Below the pieces are notes generated by a model. That model was not told the DNA's origin. It did not search any database and saw only the letters and a list, made by a program, of their open reading frames with translations. Shown here piece after piece: positions 57,355 through 64,000 of a stretch of DNA of 64,000 nucleotides (the first letter of the stretch is position 1; every line of letters starts with the position of its first letter). This DNA comes from Dactylonectria macrodidyma (Eukaryota > Ascomycota > Sordariomycetes > Hypocreales > Nectriaceae): assembly GCA_020744425.1 (NCBI GenBank), contig JAGMUV010000010.1:124001-188000 (forward strand), given 5' to 3'. The position numbers and the translations under genes are program-made.

Positions 57355-59685
57355 CTACTTTCCACCAGTGAACTCATACAATATACATCCAACCTGGCAC
57401 GATCCGCCGACGCCGCCGTTATTACCTGAATATCATGTCAGCCATCATTTCATAAAAATGCGGTGCTGGGCGCTTACATGTCGTGTAGTCTTCCCTCACC
57501 ATCAGGTATGCAGTTATTATGCTGCCTAAGCCCAGTGGGAACTGAAAATCTTGTGTGGGCACAGTCGTGATGCACCCATCTACCCAAGAGGCTGAAAACC
57601 AATAGTTGATACCATGCTTGTCCTGCGTGTTCCACACGATCGGCCCCGAGGTAGGGGACATGGTAGTGCCATCGGACCCCAGTTTGCCGCTGAAATCTGT
57701 GGAAAAGTCATCCTGGGCGCCTCCATTGATGTCTGCGTGGCCTGGGAAGTCAGCCTCATTGTGGCAGATGACTGGCCCTCTCACCAACGACGCGTTGGGG
57801 GTCGGCTCTTCAACCGCCGTGGTGGTAGGTGGCTCCTCTACTGCTGTAGTTGTTGGTGGTTCAACTACAGCTGAGGTGGTGGTCAATTCTGTGGTCGAGA
57901 TGATCTCAGTTGCCAATGTAGTAGGCTCTGCTGTCGACGTAGTGATTTCAGTTGTTGTTGGCGTATTAATTTCTGTCGTCGTCGATGTGTTCACTATCGT
58001 TGTCGAAATCTCAGTCGTGGTAGAGAGGTCCTCTGTTGTCAACGTGCTAGTTAGCTCCGTCGTGGTAGCAGAAGGAGTAGCAGAAGGAGTGTCGCTAATC
58101 CCGAAATCTGCGTCGATTCTCGACTGTGCTTGATCCGATGCATCTTGGAGGGCGGCGTCACTCTCGTCAAAGTCTTCCCACTGCTCCCACTCGACAATAA
58201 TCATTGTAGCTGTCGCAGCCCCGGTAGTGGTGGTGGCGGCAGTTACACTGGTAGCAGAATCTTCAACATCACAGCCATAGACGGTTCCACAGCTCGATGT
58301 CACCTGGGATGCAGTGGTAGAAGTGACGCCGTTATCGACCGAGACACCGTAAGAAGTGCTAGTGACGCACATCTCAGCCGTTTCAGTTTTGCACTCGGTG
58401 GGCTCTTCGGAGAATGTGGGGACATTGTCCGGTCCAACACTATACATGACATTAGAATAAAGGGATTCGGCACACTGCCACATAGGACTCGTACGTGAAT
58501 TCTGGCCAATCGGGGAGATTTCCGTTGATGTCAATCTTGATAGGAAACTCCGGATCAATCTTAAATGATGGAGGCGGTCCCCTGCGGTGATCTTAGTAAG
58601 TTGCCATCAATGTGTGAAGGCTTAGAATGTTTAGTCTTACGGTGGGTGAATTCCAGGAGGGATGGTAATATGCCAGCCGAAGATGCCACCAATACAGGCG
58701 TTGAAGAACCAAAAGCCACAGGGGATCACAAAGCCGTCATCGGTCGGTTGAGGATTGCTGACAGAGGTGGTAATTGGGAAAATAAAGCCGGCGTAGTCCG
58801 AAGTGGTGGTTGTTGTAGGAGGGACGGTGGTGGTCTGGCCATCGGGCTCCGTAATCACCGTGCCAGTTGGCTTGTTGACTGTGGTGGATGTTTCTTGGGC
58901 AGTGGTGGACGTCTGAGATTCTGTCTCGGTGGTGAGAGTATCAGATGTGATGGCAGTAGTTGTCGACAAGGTTTCGGATTCAGTAGGCGTTCCGGGACTA
59001 GTGGGCGTTCTGTCTGTCATAGAAACGATAGGTATGGTCGACAACGCCGTAGTAGAGGTGGGCGTATCTGGAATCTGTTCCCATGTTGTCGTAGTCGAAT
59101 CCGAAACCTCCATAGACTCCATCTTAGTTGTCGGCGTATTCTCGTCAGTTGACAGAGTCTGGGTGGTAAGAGTCGACGGAGGCTCAGTCGTCGAAGTGCT
59201 AGACACAGCATCTTGGCCGGGCGTTGTTGTATCTGTAGGCTGTTCCACCGGGGTAGTCGGTGTCGCCTCGTCGATTCTACGGTAAACAGGTCCGCGCTTG
59301 ACTACAGTGAGGATCGTCGTCAAACAATCGTCCTGTTGAGAGGGAGCAGCACTTGGCGGATAGCACTTTTTGTTTGCCCCGCACTGCCAGCCCTTTGGAC
59401 AGCAGCCTTTACCGCAGCACTCTTCTTCTATGAGAATGGCGTTAGGATAAGATCTGACATCGTTGGTAAAAAAAATTAAAAAAATGACAACATACCATGG
59501 CCGCAGATGTGTTCAGGATATCCATGCCTGGGCGGACAGCAGGCTTCATGCCGTCCAAGAGCCTGACACGAGTAGCCTGAGCGGCAAGATCCAGCATCAC
59601 ACCCACTATGCCGCTGAGGACGAAAGGCATCAGCCAAGTCCGTGCCAAGCAGCAGTAGCAGCGGTGCTTTTGCAAAAAACCGCAT
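57355..59685 (-). CDS. Secreted Thr-rich protein, chitinase-type C-terminus
   Basis: Secreted protein of 698 residues. Exons: 59685-59496, 59427-58641, 58581-58495, 58439-57478, 57425-57355; joins close in frame. Signal peptide MRFFAKAPLLLLLGTDLADA, then two short Cys-rich blocks (CDAGSCRSGYSC...CCPP and ECCGKGCCPKGWQCGANKKC) that look like knottin or chitin-binding-type folds. Two long Thr/Ser-rich linkers follow, probably O-glycosylated, flanking a region with CGFWFFNACIGGIFGWHI. The last 120 residues (GHADINGGAQDDFSTDF, NYWFSASWVDGCITT, CNNGGVGGSCQVGC) match the C-terminal domain found after GH18 in killer-toxin-like fungal chitinases, but no GH18 domain is present. It is probably a cell-wall or extracellular binding protein. 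Start 59685 gives the signal peptide; the longer upstream frame crosses non-coding DNA. Confidence 0.75.
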
Positions 59686-60641
59686 CTTTGCACCCTTCTT
59701 TGGATGAAGGAAGAAGAGAAGGTTATGGCGTTGTTTCTCAGACGATGGAGAATAACAGATAAAAGGTGTGATTGGGTGAGTGTGGGACAAGATTGAAGAA
59801 ACACACCTGACTTGAGTTGTTGGCGGATATGGGACGACTTCCGATGGTATATGTGCCCAGTCACCGTCAGGGAAAGCACTTGGTAAGAATAAAACAAGTG
59901 CAAGGACACCATTGATCCAAGTCACGAAGCGTAGCCAAAGTGGTACGTGGTCAGTCCTCCGCATCGGTTACACTTGATACAACCGTGAGCCCCTATGGCA
60001 ATTTAGACCCCAATTAAGGTATCGAAATGTATGTAAGATAGCGATGATCATAGACAAGTTAATTAGCGCCAAATAAAGTCGTCTGTAGCCGCGCATTCCG
60101 AAAGAAGCCCTTTCAACGGCCCCACTCCCGATACGAACATTGCAAGCTGGCGGCTCGGGTGAGATGTTTTGAAACTGCAGATTGTGGAGGCGGAGCTAGA
60201 TAGAAAGCAAAATGGTGTAACCAGCAGCATCAGTTGGAATCCTAGCAGAATCCTAGCGGTTCCTTTCTCGATGCCGATTAAGCGGAAGTCAGGACGCGAA
60301 TCCTAGCGTCGATGCAGTATGATCCTGTTAATTAATTTTATCCTTTACGGCGTGCACGGGAAATAAGGCGGCAAATGATATCGCAGTGCTCACTGTTGGG
60401 GGCCGTCAGCTTCGCCCTTGTGAAACAGGGGCAGCAGACTGCCGTTCCTAGCCAAATGCACTTTATTCAGCCTGATATCACGTCGCATTCTAAATGGAGA
60501 AGGGGAAGGGGTCTGCCCAGTTCAACTTCTGTTTAGGACCTTTACTACCGCCATCTTCATGTTGTTACTCGGCCAAGATCCTTCCGGGACATATTCTCCA
60601 TTCCCTCCATGACATGACCGCCCCCCACACAAACGATCATC
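59686..60641. other. No gene seen
   Basis: Upstream region of the Thr-rich secreted protein and further spacer. The upstream hydrophobic frame at 59842-59964 (minus) was not accepted as coding. Confidence 0.4.
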
Positions 60642-61085
60642 TTGGCGATCGCTCGCCCTCCTCTAAAACAGCAATATGCATTAGGTCCAACAGGAAGTGG
60701 TGTAGGGCGGAAAGAATGGGTCTCGCTCCGCGTCTATTACTACCGTCCTATTGGCTGTAACACCAAAGTTCCCGAGCTGCGCTTCGCTGAAAGAGAAGCC
60801 CCGAGTCCAGGTATGTACCCATCCCTGCTCACCCGCACGTTACTGCACCGGTATCCGCCTGATCCGGATACGTCTGCCGCTCAAACTTACGTGTTGCGAG
60901 GAATCAAGGTGATGCCTGAAATAGATGGATACGGCAAAATTAAGCCGGGAAGTCATCCTGTGCGTGCTGATCCTTTGGGGAAGCAGATCCTGGTACCTGA
61001 ATCTACCCTTGATAATGCTCAGCAATTGATAGACCACAGACGTTTGGTCGTGGAGGGAAATGGCACTGCGGGCAAGCGGCGCTAG
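60642..61085 (+). other. Possible hypothetical protein frame
   Basis: An open frame of 147 codons. The second half (LRGIKVMPEIDGYGKIKPGS, RADPLGKQILVPESTLDN, IDHRRLVVEGNG) has a protein-like composition, but no domain, no signal peptide and no homologous pattern is recognised. It could be a disordered small protein or a relic. Confidence 0.25.
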
Positions 61086-61210
61086 TTATATGGACACTTC
61101 CAGCGCATATTCTTTTGGGTCATATTGCAGCCTTGCACTCCTCACTTCCATTTCGTATACCATCATTTCATCCTCTCAGATCTCAGACACTGACGATTGC
61201 CTCAATCGAC

Positions 61211-62385
61211 ATGTTCCCACTCTCACCCTCCAAAACGTTGACACGGTTGGCCTTCGCCACCGGATTGCTCAGTAAACTTGTGTTGGGTGTGACAATCGAC
61301 GATGTCTTTCGAGTAAAGGAGGGGACGGAAAAAGGCGGCTGTGACGCGTACAAAGCCGATCTAGCTCTATGGTTTGAGGACGCGATCAAACTTGCCGACA
61401 TCGCAGCCGCAGGCATAGCGGCTACGGATGACAAGACCCGCGAGTATCTGGACGGCTTCTTCAGCATTGGACCAGGCGGTGACACTTCAGCTGTTTCTCG
61501 TAAGCTTGCCCAAGCAACTGACCTGCAGGAATCATATCCACTAACCTTATACATCAGTTTTTGTTAGCCGAGTTCAGAAAGTGCTCAGCAATGAGCAGAT
61601 CCCACCTGGAGGTAAACCATGGCTCTTTTGCGATAGTACCTGGCTCGAAGGTTAGCACACTCTCATTATGCTTCTCTCTACTAGGGCTATCCGTACTGAC
61701 TTGTTGAATTTAGAGCAAGCGTGGGATGCGGTGCTCAGGGATTCAGATGGGAATCCTCAGGAGGATGGAGAGACTGCAGAACAGAAATATGAACCAACGG
61801 ACCAGCAAAGTATTTTACACCTTCTCAGCGAGTAACTTTAATTGGCATTAACAAAACTATTCCAGAAATCGATAAGCGCCCGTTTTGGAGCGCTGAGCTT
61901 GGCTACATCTTCTTTGAGCCTGGGGACTACTGCACTCTGCGAAAGAAGAAGAGCGACCCATTGAACCAGGGCGCTACTCAGGATCTCACTGAGCCAAACA
62001 CTGTAACGCTTTGCATCAACAACTTTCCTTCCGGGGCTTCCACCCTGGCCCAAATTGCCTCGGTGGACGCTCCGCGCATCTCTATCAAAGATCGCCAGGC
62101 CAACTCTCTGACCCTTTTCCACGAGTTATTCCATCTAAGTTCCGGAAGCGATGACACCCCGGACCATAGCTGTAAGTAACACAAAAGCACCTGCCTTCCT
62201 CGGAAGAGTACTAACCGTCTGCCGCAGATGAACTGTCCAAAATTCTAAACTTCCCGGCAGCAACGGCGGTACAAAACCCTGAGTCGTACAGTTTTTACGC
62301 GTTGGCGTTGTATCTTGGACAACAGAACCCCGTGTACACCTTTGCTTCTGGGAGGTCAGTGAAGCCCAGAAGGACCAGGGGATAG
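61211..62385 (+). CDS. Secreted M35-like metallopeptidase
   Basis: Zinc metallopeptidase-like secreted protein, 313 residues. Exons: 61211-61499, 61558-61650, 61714-61809, 61866-62171, 62228-62385, all closing in frame. A signal peptide (about residues 1-25, LTRLAFATGLLSKLVLG) comes first. The zinc site is FHELFH (HExxH) near residue 240, followed by LSSGSDDTPDHSYE, which occupies the place of the Asp-containing third-ligand motif of deuterolysin (aspzincin) enzymes. After it come YSFYALALYL and a short tail. The classical GTxxDxxYG sequence is not exact, so activity is likely but not certain. Proteins of this type digest extracellular peptides. The start at 61211 gives the signal peptide. 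The gene converges with the alpha/beta-barrel gene downstream. Confidence 0.78.
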
Positions 62386-62675
62386 ACCTGGCGTTTCCAG
62401 TTGAGGTGCGAAAGATTTTGCAGCGACTTTCTTGGCAGCAACTGGTCAATAGCTTTGGTAGATGGGATGTTTTTTATATGGGAGACGGCGACATGGTTGA
62501 TTCATTTTAGTGTTGGTCGATTGCTAGGCCTGCTGAACTACTCGAAAGACGACAGTTCGTTTTCATTTTTTTATTCTTTCGTAAGCCCCTTTCATGTCGT
62601 CGATATAATTTCTGATTCCCTGCTATCATAATGCAGCGTTGGTGATTGAACTTGGCTTTATCCACATCCGCACGA

Positions 62676-63383
62676 TTATTCCAACTTGACCTGCTTGAAG
62701 TCCACATGGTGCTCTGTCCAGCCTATGGCGCCCAAGTTTTGCAAGTCCAGCTCAAAGGCCTCTACCGCCAGCGGACGGTGTGACTCCGCGATCCGCGGCG
62801 GTCTCCGCTCGTTGTTCTTAAATTGCTGCTCAGCATCCTTGTCCTTCCAATAATGACACCACACGCATGCCACTGCATCATTGCCATCCCAATTCTCTGT
62901 GCCGTCCACCCAGCCGATTGTCGGAACCCCTTTGTAAGGAGCTTGATGTGACCCGCTCGCGCCGAGACCTGGAGTCATGGTGAGAACGAGGCCTTTGGTT
63001 TTGCCTACTGCCTCGCGTTCCTGCGACGAGATGGAGGCTGGGAAGTAGACGGTCCGGATGTCGGTGTTGGATCCAAAGCGCCACGAAAAGGCGACGTTAC
63101 TGAAATCGACCATCTGCGTTTTCGGTTCCGTGGCAGATTGAGCTCTTAAGTTGGCTAGCAGCTGTTCATAGTGGATGGAATTTCTGAATGCGCTGAAGAC
63201 TTCGGGTGTGTTCCAGTCTACTATAAGCAAATATTCTCCTGGAGACTCTGAAATCGGGCCATAGTAGGCGGGATTATCGAAGTCGGCCTTCACTGCCTGT
63301 AGTGGCTTGAAAATTGATTCATCGAAGGTCGTGGCGAGTGGAAACCGGAATCTAGTCCAAGTCGAAATCCGCGCGACACCCAT
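62676..63383 (-). CDS. Dimeric alpha/beta-barrel (ABM-like) protein
   Basis: Soluble protein of 235 residues, single exon. It appears to hold two ferredoxin-like halves: residues 25-85 with SPGEYLLIVDWNTPEVFSAF and residues 125-205 with GLVLTMTPG and DAVACVWCHYWKDKDAEQQF. This pattern is seen in fungal proteins labelled antibiotic biosynthesis monooxygenase-like or dimeric alpha/beta barrel. No catalytic residues are defined for such proteins, and many have no known role. No signal peptide. A TATA-like run at about 63500 lies upstream on the minus strand. It is convergent with the metallopeptidase gene; no pathway link is evident. Confidence 0.65.
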   Translation of the reverse strand: MGVARISTWTRFRFPLATTFDESIFKPLQAVKADFDNPAYYGPISESPGEYLLIVDWNTPEVFSAFRNSIHYEQLLANLRAQSATEPKTQMVDFSNVAFSWRFGSNTDIRTVYFPASISSQEREAVGKTKGLVLTMTPGLGASGSHQAPYKGVPTIGWVDGTENWDGNDAVACVWCHYWKDKDAEQQFKNNERRPPRIAESHRPLAVEAFELDLQNLGAIGWTEHHVDFKQVKLE

Positions 63384-64000
63384 TTTTGGTGTTGTTTAAG
63401 GAGCAGCAATTAAAATAGGCAGAGAGAAGAAAGTGTGTGAAGAAAAGGATTGTTGGATAGCTTATGTAACCACTTGATGACCTTGAACATGTATGTGTGT
63501 ATATATCTGTATCTGTTCATTGGCAGCTCCCGCCGCCCCTTGAGGTCAGGGGGGTCTAGCTGTTCACTTCTTCCTAATACGGACTAGCTGGTTGAGGTAC
63601 TCGCTTGGCGAGCTTCAGCTGACTAAGTCACGAGACCTCCCGTATCTCCCACGTGACTTCCTAAAACTGGTGAAAAAATAATCTGGGAATCAACAGTCGT
63701 GCTCTGAGCTAACCTGTACGGGGTATAGGGTAGCTCAAGGGCGGGTTCCTAAGGGATAAACCGGGGGGTTATGTTAGCAGAGCGGTTAGGCATACTAGAT
63801 GTGCGTTGGGCTGCACCGGCTGATTGATGCGTGGCGGGATCTGGAAGAACAGCTCAAGCCATATCAAATTGATTTTCGGATAGTGGCGGAGCCTTACAAA
63901 TGCGAGAAAAAAAGCCTTGCGACATCCTCTCACGATGACATGGCCTCACTATAGTCCTTGTTCAAGGCCACAAGAATCCCCTCGTACTTAGTAACCAGTG
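63384..64000. other. No gene seen
   Basis: Upstream region of the alpha/beta-barrel gene and unassigned sequence to the end of the window. Confidence 0.4.

Noticed and set aside
57606..58133. Long plus-strand frame rich in Val and Ser
   Set aside because: Antisense shadow of the Thr-rich repeats of the secreted protein.
63768..63850. tRNA-like A-box (TTAGCAGAGCGGTTAGGC)
   Set aside because: Resembles a Leu/Ser tRNA D-arm, but no matching B-box (GGTTCRANNCC) at the required distance and no cloverleaf could be drawn.
1..64000. CRISPR arrays, rRNA genes, bacterial operon or phage features
   Set aside because: No regularly spaced repeats, no rRNA signatures, and the intron-bearing genes show the DNA is fungal.
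1..64000. Polyketide synthase or nonribosomal peptide synthetase
   Set aside because: Specifically looked for ketosynthase, acyltransferase and adenylation domains of megasynthases; only stand-alone acyl-CoA ligases of the 4CL type are present.

Overview
This is 64 kb of nuclear DNA from a filamentous ascomycete (Pezizomycotina). Genes carry several short GT..AG introns of about 45-110 bases, usually with CTNAN branch sites. Families present are typical of these fungi: Zn2Cys6 regulators with a fungal transcription-factor domain, cytochromes P450, a small secreted cysteine protein and a secreted protein with a chitinase-type tail. A Tad-type LINE relic and many nonsense changes explicable as C-to-T point to repeat-induced point mutation (RIP)-like decay. 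No marker gene gives the genus; a plant-associated Sordariomycete or Dothideomycete is only a guess. Exon joins below were worked out by hand from splice sites and reading frame and all close to whole codon numbers.

Layout. 0.7-4.6 kb: a broken PD-(D/E)XK nuclease-like gene, an F-box-like hypothetical gene and an ankyrin relic. 5.1-30 kb: a metabolic cluster with enoyl-CoA hydratase 1, a peroxisomal acyl-CoA ligase, an acyl-CoA dehydrogenase, Zn2Cys6 regulator 1, enoyl-CoA hydratase 2, a HotDog thioesterase, an AtuA-type relic, P450-1, a TesB-type thioesterase, a dead second acyl-CoA ligase, Zn2Cys6 regulator 2 and a P450 relic. 30-47 kb: gene-poor, with a membrane protein, a small GC-rich reading frame, an unknown broken gene, a small secreted protein, LINE and ankyrin relics, and a secreted cupin. 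47-57 kb: a possible second small cluster (Zn2Cys6 regulator 3, P450-2, short-chain dehydrogenase) beside a dead C2H2/Zn2Cys6 regulator. 57-63.4 kb: a Thr-rich secreted protein, an M35-like metallopeptidase and a dimeric alpha/beta-barrel protein.

How the genes fit together. In the 5-30 kb cluster the ligase would activate a carboxylic acid as a CoA ester in the peroxisome. The dehydrogenase would desaturate it, the two crotonase-fold enzymes would hydrate or isomerise it, a P450 would oxidise it and two unrelated thioesterases could release it. This enzyme set resembles the acyl-side-chain part of decatrienoate-type metabolite pathways in Alternaria, but no polyketide or peptide synthase lies in the window, so the substrate is unknown. 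Both crotonase-fold proteins lack the two textbook catalytic glutamates. Two paralogous regulators with matching exon lengths sit in the same cluster. This cluster is the best candidate for an undescribed system here.
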